NCBI GenBank assembly: GCA_900770415.1
Contig: CAAGKN010000018.1
Location: 1-64,000, forward strand
From: Clostridia bacterium
GTDB lineage: Bacteria; Bacillota; Clostridia; TANB77; CAG-508
DNA: 64,000 nucleotides
Reading direction: 5' to 3'
Position numbers and translations under genes: made by a program. Below, one piece after another: positions 1-9,212 of the stretch; the first letter of the stretch is position 1, and the number at the start of each line of letters is the position of its first letter. The notes beneath the pieces are model-generated. The model did no database searches. It worked only from the letters and a program-made list of their open reading frames with translations, and was not told the DNA's origin.

Positions 1-187
1 AATGAAAAAAATTGTGAATGGAGTTAGCTTGAATTAGAAATTGTTCTTCGAGCGCAGTAGGGAATCTCATTTTTAATGAGGGCGCTGCGGAGCAAGAAGA
101 TTTACAATTTCTATGAAAGTGACATGACCTGAACGATTTTTTGAATTTTAATATTTTAATTTTGAATATAGTTACAAATTCCAATTT
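1..187 (+). repeat. Dispersed structured repeat, copy 1, upstream of map
   Basis: About 180 bases that recur almost unchanged at 19390-19579, again directly upstream of a plus-strand gene. It can fold into one long hairpin: the arms AGAAATTGT and ACAATTTCT close it, AGCGC pairs with GCGCT inside, and CTCAT pairs with ATGAG near the tip. The near-identity of two copies 19 kb apart, with the differences outside the paired arms, suggests either a mobile miniature element or a repeated structured leader RNA. I do not recognise a known family. The copy may begin before the window. Confidence 0.75.
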
Positions 188-202
188 ATGGGGGTAATCA
201 TT

Positions 203-970
203 TTGGTAACAATTAAATCAAAAAGAGAAATAGAATTAATGAAAGAAGCATGTAGAGTTGCTGCACTTGCTCAAAAAGAAATAGAAAAAGCAATTAAACC
301 AGGAATTTCTACATATCAATTAGACAAAATTGCAGAAGAAACCATGAGAAAAAATGGAGCAATTCCAGCAGAAAAGGGATACCCAAGCGGAGTAAAAGGA
401 GTTCCAGATTTCCCAGGTTCAATATGTGCATCTGTAAACGATGAAGTAATACATGGTATACCATCTAAAAGAGCAATATTAAAAGAGGGAGATATAGTAA
501 GCATAGACTTAGTTGCATATAAAAACGGATTTAATGGAGACTGTGCAAGAACATATATTGTAGGTAAAATTCCTGCATCAACTCAAAGATTAATAGATGT
601 AACTAAACAAGCATTTTTTGAAGGAATAAAATTTGCAAAAAAAGGTTTTAGAATTGGGGATATATCTCATGCAATTGGAGAATATGTAGAAAAAAACGGA
701 TATTCTGTTGTAAAGGAATTTCAAGGACATGGAATAGGAACAAGCATGCATGAAGACCCTGGAATCCCAAATTACGGAAAAGCAGGAAGAGGATTAAAAC
801 TTGAACCTGGCATGACACTAGCGATTGAACCAATGGTAATCCAAGGAAAATCAGGAATTTTACAATTAGACGACGGTTGGACAATTATATCGGAAGATGG
901 AAGTTTAGCTGCCCATTATGAAAATACAATTTTAATAACAGAAAAAGAACCAGAAATATTGACAATATAG
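203..970 (+). CDS. map: Methionine aminopeptidase type I
   Basis: Removes the initiator methionine from nascent proteins in the cytosol. The metal-binding set of the pita-bread fold is complete: Asp102 in SIDL, Asp113 in NGDCA, His176 in GHGIG, Glu209 in AIEPM and Glu240 in HYENT (counted from the chosen start). Length 255 aa is normal for the bacterial class. I chose the TTG at 203 because a GGGGG ribosome site lies 8 bases upstream and the protein then begins MVTIKSKREIELM like its relatives; the ATG at 188 would add five residues without a ribosome site. It sits just before infA, the usual place in the spc/alpha operon. Confidence 0.95.
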   Translation: MVTIKSKREIELMKEACRVAALAQKEIEKAIKPGISTYQLDKIAEETMRKNGAIPAEKGYPSGVKGVPDFPGSICASVNDEVIHGIPSKRAILKEGDIVSIDLVAYKNGFNGDCARTYIVGKIPASTQRLIDVTKQAFFEGIKFAKKGFRIGDISHAIGEYVEKNGYSVVKEFQGHGIGTSMHEDPGIPNYGKAGRGLKLEPGMTLAIEPMVIQGKSGILQLDDGWTIISEDGSLAAHYENTILITEKEPEILTI

Positions 971-1033
971 AAGAGATAGTATATAATATATTGGTTGATT
1001 TTAGTATTAATAGATAAATGGAGGTAACAGATT

Positions 1034-1252
1034 TTGTCAAAAGAAGATGTTATAGAAGTAGAAGGTACAGTAGTAGAAGCTTTACCAAATACAAATTTTA
1101 AAGTAGAATTAGAAAATGGACATCAAGTTTTAGCACATATTTCTGGAAAACTTAGAATGAATTACATAAAAATACTACCAGGAGATAAAGTAAAACTTGA
1201 ACTTTCTCCGTATGACTTAAATCGTGGACGTATTACATGGAGAGCAAAATAA
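1034..1252 (+). CDS. infA: Translation initiation factor IF-1
   Basis: A 72-residue OB-fold protein that binds the A site of the 30S subunit during initiation. The whole length matches the family: a VEGTVVEALPN opening, the GHQVLAHISGK core and the terminal RGRITWR. It starts with TTG, set 9 bases after a GGAGG ribosome site. It lies between map and rpmJ as in the standard spc/alpha gene order. A TTG start keeps initiation rate modest, as is common for genes in this window (rlmN, rplQ and map also use TTG). Confidence 0.97.
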   Translation: MSKEDVIEVEGTVVEALPNTNFKVELENGHQVLAHISGKLRMNYIKILPGDKVKLELSPYDLNRGRITWRAK

Positions 1253-1320
1253 AAATATTTAAACTTTGCTTAAAATGAAATAATTAATACAAAATTTACT
1301 AAAATAAATGAGGTGAAAAT

Positions 1321-1434
1321 ATGAAAGTAAGACCATCAGTAAAAAAGATATGCGAAAAATGCAAAATAATTAAAAGAAAAGGTGTTACAAGGGTTATATG
1401 TGAAAATCCTAAACACAAACAAAGACAAGGATAG
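1321..1434 (+). CDS. rpmJ: Ribosomal protein bL36
   Basis: A 37-residue zinc-binding protein of the large subunit, beginning MKVRPSVKKICEKCK and ending HKQRQG. The zinc ligands are the CxxC pair (CEKC), the later Cys of VICEN and the His of PKHKQ, so this is the C+ zinc-dependent form. A GAGGTGAAA ribosome site precedes the ATG. It lies between infA and rpsM in the expected order. About 260 bases separate it from rpsM, an AT-rich stretch with a short hairpin (1437-1461) that may allow separate expression of the two halves of the operon. Confidence 0.97.
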   Translation: MKVRPSVKKICEKCKIIKRKGVTRVICENPKHKQRQG

Positions 1435-1697
1435 GTAATCTAATATATTTATTAGATTATTTGTTGTATAACAATGTTAATAATATAAATAGAGTAGCGG
1501 CTGTCCCAAGCATTTTGCACGGGAAAAATTATCTATTTTATTTATTATATATAAAAGTTTAATTACATTTCAAATTATACTAATTAAACTAAACAACAAT
1601 TAAGTATTACTAAAAGATTAAAAGAACATTTCACTTTTAATCTATACAACTATGCTTTAACAAAGAATTAACAAAAATATTTAAAGAGGTGAAAAGA

Positions 1698-2060
1698 ATG
1701 GCTCGTATAGCAGGTGTAGATTTACCTAAAGAAAAAAGGGTTGAAATAGGACTTACATATATTTATGGAATAGGAAGAACAACTTCAAACAAAATTTTAG
1801 CAGAAGCTAAAGTTAGCCCAGATATTAGGGTAAAAGACTTAACAGACGATCAAGTACAAGCAATAAGAAATGCAATGGAAGATTACAAAGTTGAAGGTGA
1901 CTTAAGAAGAGAAGTTGCATTAAATATCAAAAGACTTACAGAAATAGGATGCTTTAGAGGAATAAGACATAGAAGAGGATTACCTGTAAGAGGACAAAGA
2001 ACAAAAACAAATGCACGTACAAGAAAAGGTCCTAGAAAATTAGTAAGCAAAAAGAAATAA
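1698..2060 (+). CDS. rpsM: Ribosomal protein uS13
   Basis: Head protein of the 30S subunit that contacts the P-site tRNA and the 50S subunit. It runs 120 residues, opens MARIAGVDLP, has the helix-turn motif GIGRTTSNKIL and ends in a basic tail rich in Arg and Lys (GQRTKTNARTRKGP). I chose ATG 1698 rather than GTG 1689 because AAAGAGGTG lies at the right distance and family members start MARI. It is followed by rpsK, rpsD, rpoA and rplQ, the alpha operon order. Confidence 0.97.
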   Translation: MARIAGVDLPKEKRVEIGLTYIYGIGRTTSNKILAEAKVSPDIRVKDLTDDQVQAIRNAMEDYKVEGDLRREVALNIKRLTEIGCFRGIRHRRGLPVRGQRTKTNARTRKGPRKLVSKKK

Positions 2061-2158
2061 AAATAATAAATACATTATAATTTTTTATTGTAATGTATTG
2101 GAAGCTATTTATAGCAAACCAATAAACAGAGAGTATCTTAACGAAAGGAGATAAGATT

Positions 2159-2554
2159 ATGGCAAAAGTAGCAGCAAAAAAAGTTACTAGAAGAAGAGAT
2201 AGAAAAAACATAGAAAAAGGTGCAGCTCATATTCATTCTAGCTTTAACAATACAATAGTTACAATAACTGATGAAAAAGGAAATGTAATTTCTTGGGCAA
2301 GTGCTGGTGAATTAGGATTTAAAGGTTCTAGAAAAAGCACACCATTTGCAGCAGGAGAAGCTGCATTAACAGCTGCAAAAGCAGGAATGGAACATGGACT
2401 AAAATCAGTAGAAGTATATGTAAAAGGACCAGGTTCTGGTCGTGAAGCAGCAATAAGATCACTTCAAACAGCAGGATTAGAAATAAGTATGATAAAAGAC
2501 GTAACACCAATACCACACAATGGTTGTAGACCACCAAAAAGAAGAAGAGTATAA
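2159..2554 (+). CDS. rpsK: Ribosomal protein uS11
   Basis: Platform protein of the 30S subunit, 131 residues. The family core AHIHSSFNNTIVTITD, the GSRKSTPFAA segment and the C-terminal PIPHNGCRPPKRRRV are all present. Compared with shorter homologues it has a basic N-terminal stretch of about 20 residues (AAKKVTRRRDRKNIEKG). The start is fixed by GAAAGGAG, 9 bases before the ATG. A 98-base spacer separates it from rpsM and holds a weak inverted repeat (TACATTA / TAATGTA). Confidence 0.97.
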   Translation: MAKVAAKKVTRRRDRKNIEKGAAHIHSSFNNTIVTITDEKGNVISWASAGELGFKGSRKSTPFAAGEAALTAAKAGMEHGLKSVEVYVKGPGSGREAAIRSLQTAGLEISMIKDVTPIPHNGCRPPKRRRV

Positions 2555-2578
2555 CGTTAAAATGAAAGGAGATTTAAA

Positions 2579-3205
2579 ATGTCAAGATATAAAGACGAAC
2601 AATGTCGTATATGCCGTAGAGAAGGACAAAAATTGTTCTTAAAAGGTTCTAGATGCTATTCAGACAAATGTAGTGTAACAAGAAGAAACTATGCACCAGG
2701 TGAACATGGACAAGGAAAGAAAAAACTTTCTGAATACGGTACACAATTAAGAGAAAAACAAAAAACAAAGGCTTTTTATGGAGTAGGAGAAAAACAATTT
2801 AGAAAATATTTTGCAATGGCAGAAAGCAAAAAAGGTATAACAGGTGAAAACTTACTACAAATACTAGAGAGCAGATTAGATAATGTAGTATATAGAGCTG
2901 GTTTCGGAACATCAAGAGCACAAGCAAGACAATTAGTAAATCATGGACACTTTGATGTAAACGGAGTAAAAACAGATATAGCATCATACCTAGTTAAACC
3001 AGGAGATGTAATTTCAGTTAGAGAAATTAAAAAAGATAGTAAAATAACAAAAGAGAATGCTGAAGTAAACAGCAGTAAACCAATTCCAGAATGGCTAGAA
3101 AAGAACAACGAAAAATTAGAAGTTAAAGTAGTAAGATTAGCAGCAAGAGAAGATGTTGACTTACCAGTTGAAGAGCATTTAATTGTTGAGTTGTATTCTA
3201 AATAG
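2579..3205 (+). CDS. rpsD: Ribosomal protein uS4
   Basis: Primary 16S rRNA-binding protein of 208 residues that nucleates assembly of the 30S body. The N terminus carries four cysteines (9, 12, 26 and 31) spaced as a zinc site, so this is the zinc-binding form of S4. The S4 RNA-binding domain is clear in the middle (LESRLDNVVYRAGF ... RQLVNHGHFDVNG). GAAAGGAG precedes the ATG. It sits 24 bases after rpsK and about 77 before rpoA, the standard alpha operon arrangement. Confidence 0.97.
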   Translation: MSRYKDEQCRICRREGQKLFLKGSRCYSDKCSVTRRNYAPGEHGQGKKKLSEYGTQLREKQKTKAFYGVGEKQFRKYFAMAESKKGITGENLLQILESRLDNVVYRAGFGTSRAQARQLVNHGHFDVNGVKTDIASYLVKPGDVISVREIKKDSKITKENAEVNSSKPIPEWLEKNNEKLEVKVVRLAAREDVDLPVEEHLIVELYSK

Positions 3206-3282
3206 AATTTAGAGTTTAGACTTTGGAATTTAGAGATTATATGTTTCTAAATACAAAACTAAATTAGGAGGTTAAAAAATAA

Positions 3283-4230
3283 ATGATTGAATTTGAAAAA
3301 CCAAATATAGAATGTCTAGCAGCAAATGATGAAGAGAATTATGCAAAATTTGTTTGTGAACCACTAGAACGTGGATATGGAATGACAATAGGAAATTCTT
3401 TAAGAAGAATTTTGCTATCTTCATTACCTGGAACAGCTATAACAACTATAAAAATAGATGGAGTTGTTCATGAATTTTCTACAATACCAAATGTTGTAGA
3501 GGACGTTCCAGAAATCATAGTAAATTTAAAAAGTGTAAGACTAAAATCTTTTGACAATGAACAAAAACAATTAAAAATTGATTTTAAAGGCGAAGGAGAA
3601 GTTACAGCAGGTGACATTATTACAGATGGAACAGTAGAAGTTTTAAACAAAGACTTACATATTGCAACAGTTGCAGAAGGTGGACATCTTGTAATAGCTA
3701 TGACAGCAGATAAAGGTAGAGGATATAATGTAGCAGAAAAAAATAAAGAAGCAAATCAAGCAATTGATGTACTTCCAATAGACTCAATCTTTACACCTGT
3801 AAAAAAAGTAAACTACTCAGTTGAAAATACAAGAGTAGGTCAAACAGTTGACTATGATAAATTAACAATTGAAGTTTGGACAGATGGTAGCTTAAAGGCT
3901 TATGAAGCATTAAGCTTAGCAGCAAAAGTAATGACAGGGCACTTAGAATTATTCGTAGATTTATCAGAAACTGCTAAAAATACACAAGTAATGGTAGAAA
4001 AAGAAGAATCTAAGAAAGAAAAAGTATTAGAAATGCCAATAGAAGAATTAGAATTGTCTGTAAGAAGCTACAACTGCTTAAAGAGAGCAGGAATTGTTAA
4101 TGTTGAAGATTTAGCAAACAAATCAGAAGCAGATATGATGAAAGTAAGAAATCTAGGTAAAAAATCATTAGATGAAGTTACAAACAAATTACATTCATTA
4201 GGATTGGATTTTGTAAAGGAGGATGAATAA
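3283..4230 (+). CDS. rpoA: RNA polymerase alpha subunit
   Basis: 315 residues. The N-terminal assembly domain is recognised from GYGMTIGNSLRRILLSSLPG (about residues 35-54), which lines the beta/beta-prime interface. The C-terminal domain that binds UP elements and activators has the helix-hairpin-helix segment LSVRSYNCLKRAGI and VRNLGKKSLDEV. A linker of about 25 charged residues joins them. AGGAGG lies upstream of the ATG. Its end runs into the ribosome site of rplQ, so the two are translationally coupled. Confidence 0.97.
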   Translation: MIEFEKPNIECLAANDEENYAKFVCEPLERGYGMTIGNSLRRILLSSLPGTAITTIKIDGVVHEFSTIPNVVEDVPEIIVNLKSVRLKSFDNEQKQLKIDFKGEGEVTAGDIITDGTVEVLNKDLHIATVAEGGHLVIAMTADKGRGYNVAEKNKEANQAIDVLPIDSIFTPVKKVNYSVENTRVGQTVDYDKLTIEVWTDGSLKAYEALSLAAKVMTGHLELFVDLSETAKNTQVMVEKEESKKEKVLEMPIEELELSVRSYNCLKRAGIVNVEDLANKSEADMMKVRNLGKKSLDEVTNKLHSLGLDFVKEDE

Positions 4231-4231
4231 A

Positions 4232-4756
4232 TTGGCAGTAAACAGAAAACTTGGAAGACCTACTGATCAAAGAGTAGCAATATTAAGGAATCAAGCAACT
4301 GATTTAATATTACATAACCAAATAGAAACAACAGAAGCAAGAGCAAAAGAAGTTAAATCAATAGTTGATAGTATAATCGCATTAGCAATAAAAGAAAAAG
4401 ACAACTTTGAAGAAGTAGATGTTAAAGTTGTAAAAGCAAAACTTGACAGTAAAGGAAATAAAGTAACAGAAAAAGTAACAAGTAAAAACGGTAAAGAATA
4501 TTTAAAAGTAGTAAAAGAAGAAACTACTGAAAAAAGACAAAAAGATATGCCATCTAGATTAAATGCTAGAAAGAAAATAATGACAAAAATAAACAAAGTA
4601 AAAGATTCAGATGGAAATAATATCGACTTAACAGCAAAATTATTTGGAGAAATAGCAGAAAAATATAAAGACAGAGTAGGCGGATATACACAAATAATAA
4701 AAGTTGGAGCTAGAAGAGGCGACAATGCTGAAAAAGTAATTTTAAAATTAGTATAA
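4232..4756 (+). CDS. rplQ: Ribosomal protein bL17 with a long internal insertion
   Basis: Large-subunit protein near the exit tunnel. The start is the TTG at 4232: AAAGGAGG at 4215-4222 abuts the ATG at 4223 and could not serve it, and family members begin xVNRKLGR. The N-terminal half (KLGRPTDQRVAILRNQATDLI, RAKEVKSIVD) and the C-terminal GGYTQIIKVGARRGDNA are typical. Between them, about residues 52-112 form a charged insertion not found in the usual 115-130 aa protein, giving 174 aa. The insertion is in frame and Lys/Glu-rich, so it looks like a lineage-specific extension. Confidence 0.95.
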   Translation: MAVNRKLGRPTDQRVAILRNQATDLILHNQIETTEARAKEVKSIVDSIIALAIKEKDNFEEVDVKVVKAKLDSKGNKVTEKVTSKNGKEYLKVVKEETTEKRQKDMPSRLNARKKIMTKINKVKDSDGNNIDLTAKLFGEIAEKYKDRVGGYTQIIKVGARRGDNAEKVILKLV

Positions 4757-4765
4757 TTATTCTTT

Positions 4766-4820
4766 TAAGGATGTATTTAAAATTAAATTGTAATTTTAAA
4801 TACATCCTTAAATTTTTTTA
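4766..4820 (+). terminator. Rho-independent terminator of the alpha operon
   Basis: A 20-base arm (TAAGGATGTATTTAAAATTA) pairs with its reverse complement after a short loop and is followed by a run of T. It closes the ribosomal operon after rplQ. Its T-run also overlaps the 3' end of the converging minus-strand gene at 4818. Confidence 0.9.
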
Positions 4821-4988
4821 AACACCTCTTATAAAAACAACTAGATTAGGAAGTATTAATGAAGAAAAGGCAAACACAAAAAGTGTAATTGCACTTTTTT
4901 TATTTTTGCAATCTTTTAATTCATAAAGACCATAGGTGAATGTCTTCATAAAAATCATAATAGATAAGATAATAACCAAAATTCTCAT
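4818..4988 (-). CDS. Small two-helix membrane protein, candidate germinant receptor D subunit
   Basis: A 56-residue ORF starting at an ATG with GGAGG six bases upstream. It has two hydrophobic segments (RILVIILSIMIFM near the start; AITLFVFAFSSLILP later) joined by a short charged loop with KDCKNKK. It lies 18 bases after gerAC on the same strand, so it is probably the fourth cistron of the receptor operon. Some Bacillus and Clostridium gerA-type operons encode a small two-helix D protein that modulates receptor activity. Assigning this protein to that role is inference from size, topology and position; there is no sequence match I can claim. Confidence 0.6.
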   Translation of the reverse strand: MRILVIILSIMIFMKTFTYGLYELKDCKNKKSAITLFVFAFSSLILPNLVVFIRGV

Positions 4989-5006
4989 AAAAAAGCCTCC
5001 AAAAAA

Positions 5007-6239
5007 CTATATTTTTGTAAACAACTGGCCACTTTGGATTGTACTATTAACATTAACCGAAAAGAAACTATTCTGGTAATTAGAGGCCCAGTTAGAATCA
5101 ACCCAATCTTGCCAAGTTAAATAATCTTTTAGTCCCAATCTACCAAAACTTGCAATGTCGGTTTTATATTCTTTAGCTGTTTTATATAAATATGAAAGAA
5201 TATTTTCTTTAATATATGAATTTGTATATTCTTCTAATGTTTTTACAACTTCTGCATTAGAATAATCTAAGCCTTCTTCAAGAGATAAAACATTACCATT
5301 TATGGATATATCGCATGTAATATACGGACAATTATTTACAAATTTTAAAGAATTTTTAGTTTTTTTTGCTTGAGTAATATATACGCTAATTACAGAATCT
5401 TGTTTATACGGATTTGGTATAGTTATTATAGCACTCTTTAAATTATTTGTTACAATTATATGTGACAAAGTTTCAGCTCCATTAAGCTCTCCAACTAGTT
5501 TATCACCACTAAATACTGCAAGCCCCATGTTTTCAATACCATTTGGACTAATAATAGGAGCTTCGTCAGCTTTATAAGAACCTTCAGAATCATAAATACT
5601 AGATGTAGTAGATAATTCTTGAGTAGATTTATTGTTTATACCACCTAAAATTGCATAAGGGCTAGAAGAACTATTTAGTAAGCTATTATAAAAATCTTTT
5701 AATGCAATATTTTGACTGTAAGCAGTATATTCACTAGAATTTAGAATTAATTCATAATATCTAGCAGAAACACTTTCCAAGGTAGGTTGTACATTTTGCA
5801 AATAATCTAAAGCGTTACATCTACTAATTATAATATTACAGTCAGGCCTAATTTCAAGATTGTTAACAAGAGTAAAAAGCTCTTCAGAAAGGCCGTTGTA
5901 TGCAAATTCCTCAGAAAAAACAACAGCTTTACAGTGAGATAAATTGACCTTTTTACTAATATAACTATTTATAAGAGAAATACCGGAATCAATAGAACTA
6001 CAATCTACACTAGTAATGGTAGACTGCTGAGATTGAGTACTTCCACCACCTTCACTAGATGAATCACTTAAAACTGCTAATTGAAGAGTAACTTTAAGCT
6101 TATTATTACCATCACCTTTATCAATACCAATGGCAACTGCATATGCTAGTGTTTCCAATCCTCTAGTACTATAGCAACCAGTTAGAGAAAAGCAAGAAAG
6201 AGTTAAAATTAAAAGTAAACATACAATTTTCTTTTTCAT
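5007..6239 (-). CDS. gerAC: Spore germinant receptor C subunit, lipoprotein
   Basis: 410 residues, the lipid-anchored subunit of a GerA-type nutrient receptor in the spore inner membrane. A signal peptide ends in the lipobox LTGC with Cys22 as the lipidated residue. The next stretch (STRGLETLAYAVAIGIDKG) is the conserved start of the Ger(x)C family, and the ending with QNSFFSVNVNSTI resembles domain III of the family. Its ATG overlaps the gerAB stop as ATGA, so translation is coupled. It contains no zero-frame CGG, unlike gerAA of the same operon. Confidence 0.93.
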   Translation of the reverse strand: MKKKIVCLLLILTLSCFSLTGCYSTRGLETLAYAVAIGIDKGDGNNKLKVTLQLAVLSDSSSEGGGSTQSQQSTITSVDCSSIDSGISLINSYISKKVNLSHCKAVVFSEEFAYNGLSEELFTLVNNLEIRPDCNIIISRCNALDYLQNVQPTLESVSARYYELILNSSEYTAYSQNIALKDFYNSLLNSSSSPYAILGGINNKSTQELSTTSSIYDSEGSYKADEAPIISPNGIENMGLAVFSGDKLVGELNGAETLSHIIVTNNLKSAIITIPNPYKQDSVISVYITQAKKTKNSLKFVNNCPYITCDISINGNVLSLEEGLDYSNAEVVKTLEEYTNSYIKENILSYLYKTAKEYKTDIASFGRLGLKDYLTWQDWVDSNWASNYQNSFFSVNVNSTIQSGQLFTKI

Positions 6240-7330
6240 TGCAATTTCTCCTTTCTATGCTTTAAATTTGCCAAAATTAATATAATAAAGCTAACAACAA
6301 AAACTAACGATATAATTACATATTTAAAAACCTTACTTTGAATAAATTTAATCTGAGCGATGTTTTTTACTGAAAGTGCAACCACAAAAATAAAACTGGC
6401 AATACAATAGGATAGCTCATCCGGATTTTTAAATCTAACCAATTTATCTACAACATAAATACTAAAAAAAGAGGAAATGCTTAAAAATGATATCATAGCT
6501 AATATCCATATAAGAATAAAAATAGCATCAATCCTTTGAAAAAATCTACCAAACTCAATCATTCTAGTAAGCAGATATACAGAAAGTAATTCCTCAGAAA
6601 ATGAGATAAAAGAAAACATCATAAGTAAGCAAATAACACCTAAAAATAGATAAACTGCAGATATAATTGTAGATATAAATGCTACCTTTTTAAATTTTTC
6701 TGGATTTTTAAGTATGGGTATTAAAAAATATAAATATGCAAACCCACTAAATGCAAAAATATTATTAATTCCCACAAGAAATGTTTTATCTGCACCAAAT
6801 CCTAAAATTGGAAAGATTCTTTGTGGAATAAAATCCTTTACAGTTGCAAAAAGAATTATAAGCATACTAATTAAAAGAATTGGCATAAACATTAAATTTA
6901 CTTGAGCAATATTTTTAATACCGGATTTGCAAGCAATAACTGTAGGAAAAAGGAAAAACATCAATAAAAATATTATAGGAGTTTCTTCAAAGTATATTAG
7001 TTTTATGCTATTAGCAAGATATCTAAGAGATATGCCAGATACAAAAATAAAAAAGGCAAAATAAGCAATACCAATTATAAATTTTAGTACATTACCACCT
7101 AAATATCCGGAAACATCTAAAATATCACTGCTACTAAAAGGCTTGAAAAGCTTACAAACTAATGCACAAAAAATAATAGCAATAATACTAATATAAATAG
7201 CATTAATCCATGAAGAAGAGCCAGTTGCCCTAATAATAACATCTGGTAAATTTAGAATTATCTGATTAATAATTATAGTAACAATTAAAGCAATTGCTTC
7301 AACTGTTCCTATTTTTTGATAAGTGCTCAT
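6236..7330 (-). CDS. gerAB: Spore germinant receptor B subunit, amino acid permease-like
   Basis: 364 residues with about ten transmembrane segments, the APC-superfamily subunit thought to bind the germinant. I chose ATG 7330 (MSTYQKIGTVEAIAL): it overlaps the gerAA stop as ATGA, has GGAAAGGAAA upstream and matches family N termini; the upstream ATG at 7357 lies inside gerAA. The overlap at 7327-7330 is informative because only ribosomes that have changed frame twice within gerAA reach that stop codon. Confidence 0.93.
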   Translation of the reverse strand: MSTYQKIGTVEAIALIVTIIINQIILNLPDVIIRATGSSSWINAIYISIIAIIFCALVCKLFKPFSSSDILDVSGYLGGNVLKFIIGIAYFAFFIFVSGISLRYLANSIKLIYFEETPIIFLLMFFLFPTVIACKSGIKNIAQVNLMFMPILLISMLIILFATVKDFIPQRIFPILGFGADKTFLVGINNIFAFSGFAYLYFLIPILKNPEKFKKVAFISTIISAVYLFLGVICLLMMFSFISFSEELLSVYLLTRMIEFGRFFQRIDAIFILIWILAMISFLSISSFFSIYVVDKLVRFKNPDELSYCIASFIFVVALSVKNIAQIKFIQSKVFKYVIISLVFVVSFIILILANLKHRKEKLQ

Positions 7331-9041
7331 AGATTTTTTCCTTTCCCAAATTTCCACTTCATACTTATCTTTGCCTGAGAACGAGGTTCTTTAGTGTTTA
7401 AGAAATCTGCACGCTTTTCTCTACGCCACATAGGAGGTATAAAATATGAAGCATCTGTACTTAAATTAGTAACAGGTAAATATGGCGCAAGATATGGAGA
7501 GCCAAAAGATTTTAAGCTAGCTAAAACAATTGCATGACAGAAGAATCCAGCTGCAATTCCTAAGAATCCAGCTACAAATGCTAAAATAATATATAAAAAT
7601 CTATATATTCTAAAAGTAAATCCCATAGAAAAATCAGGAATAGCAAAAGAACAAATACCAGTAATAGCAACAATTATAATTAATATAGGACTTACTAAGT
7701 TTGCACTTACTGCAGCCTCTCCGCAATATTAATGCACCAACAATTCCGTATTGTAGGACCAATAGGTGTAGGAACTCTTAAACCTGCTTCTCTAATTAAT
7801 TCAAAAGAAAATTCCATTAGAAAAATTTCAAATATAACGGGAAATGGAACGGTATTTCTAGAAGCAGCAATTGTAAACAATAATTCTGTTGGTAAAAGTT
7901 CGGTATGATAATTAGTTATAGCAACATAAAAGCCAGGTAAAAACAAAGTTATTATAATGGCAATAATACGAATAAATTTTAATAAATTTGAATACCTAAA
8001 CTTTAAATTAATATCTTCTGGTGAAGATAAGAAATCAATAAAAACAGCTGGCATTATTAAAGAATATGGACTACCATTTACCAATACAACAACTCTACCT
8101 TCTAAAATATGATTAACTGCTTTATCTGGCCTTTCTGTTGCAATCATTTGTGGAAATAATGCAAGATTATTATCTTGAATAAGCTGTTCTAATTGACCAG
8201 AAGAAATAATATGTTGTACATCAAGATTATTAATTCTGTATTTTACTTCTGCAACTAAATCATTATTAGTTACATTTTTTAAATAACATATAGCAACTTT
8301 TGTTTTAGTAAGAGTGCCAACAGTAGTATTTTCAATAATTAAGTTTTCATTATTAACAAGCCTTCTTATCATTGAGGTATTAGTCCTAATTTTTTCAACA
8401 AAAGCTTCTTGAGAGCCTCTTATAACAATTTCATTTTTAGGTTCAGAAATACTTCTAGTTTCAAAGCCTTTTACGTCTAAAACAAATCCAACATTAAGAG
8501 TATCTACTATTAAAGCACAATCTCCACCATTTACAGCAGAAAAAATCTCCTCAAAAGTAGTTGCTTTTTTTATTGAATTTTGGGGAAGTAAAGAGGTATA
8601 TATATAATCTTCTAAGTTAAACTTTTTTACCTTTTTTACAGTTATGTTATTTGTAATTGCAGAAGATATAGGTTTAGAAGATTCACAATTTTTAGACATT
8701 AGAGGCCTCAAAATAAAATTATCAATAAGCTCAGAATCTACCATTCCATCAATAAAAAGCAAACAAGCCTTATATTCTTTATTTCTAATACTTAGGTTAA
8801 ATTCTCTTAAAATGATATCACTATTAATTAATGTATTGTATTTAACTTTTATAAAATCAATATTTACAGAAAGGGTATTATATAAATTTTGATTATTTTC
8901 TTGTTCATCTGGATTAAATAACTTTGGATTTACCTTTTTAGAAGCTTCTTCATCATTCTTTTCAGGAAGAGAAAACTCATAAGTATCACGAGGCTCATGG
9001 TAGAAGAATAATGATTTAAAAAAATGTTTTAATCTTTCCAC
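7327..9041 (-). CDS. gerAA: Spore germinant receptor A subunit, with two CGG +1 frameshift sites
   Basis: GerA family subunit of 570 residues once the frame is restored: a soluble N-terminal region followed by membrane segments with PTPIGPTIG, GEAAV and IPDFSMGFTFRI in the order typical of the family. The uninterrupted frame from 9041 breaks at plus-strand position 7748, where the coding strand reads ATA C GGA. After 8 codons a second break at 7723 reads TTG C GGA. Skipping both C residues joins the parts exactly in the most conserved part of the family and leads to the ATGA overlap with gerAB. Without shifting, translation stops 13 codons after the first site. I read it as a functional gene with two recoding sites. 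Confidence 0.9.
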
Positions 9042-9065
9042 AAAAAAACCTCCTATACAGCATTT

Positions 9066-9105
9066 TTGTTGAATAGGAAAAATCGAAGATTTTCCTATTC
9101 AACAA
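9066..9105. repeat. 40-base palindrome, copy 1
   Basis: A near-perfect palindrome with arms TTGTTGAATAGGAAAA and TTTTCCTATTCAACAA, found again with a single difference at 60532-60571. It lies just upstream of gerAA. It could act as a bidirectional terminator or be a remnant of a miniature element. Confidence 0.8.
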
Positions 9106-9177
9106 AATAAGTTTTTCCCAAAAATGCAAAAATATGCAAAATAAAACAAAGTAAAAATTTATAAAACATAAAAAACA

Positions 9178-9206
9178 TTGACATGAGAATAAATAACATA
9201 TAAAAT
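9178..9206 (+). promoter_or_regulatory. Sigma-A promoter of the first prepilin-like gene
   Basis: TTGACA at 9178-9183, a 17-base spacer and TAAAAT at 9201-9206. The surrounding bases (TTGACATGA ... CATATAAAATAAT) match the promoter of the second prepilin-like gene at 39546. Confidence 0.75.
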
Positions 9207-9212
9207 AATGCG

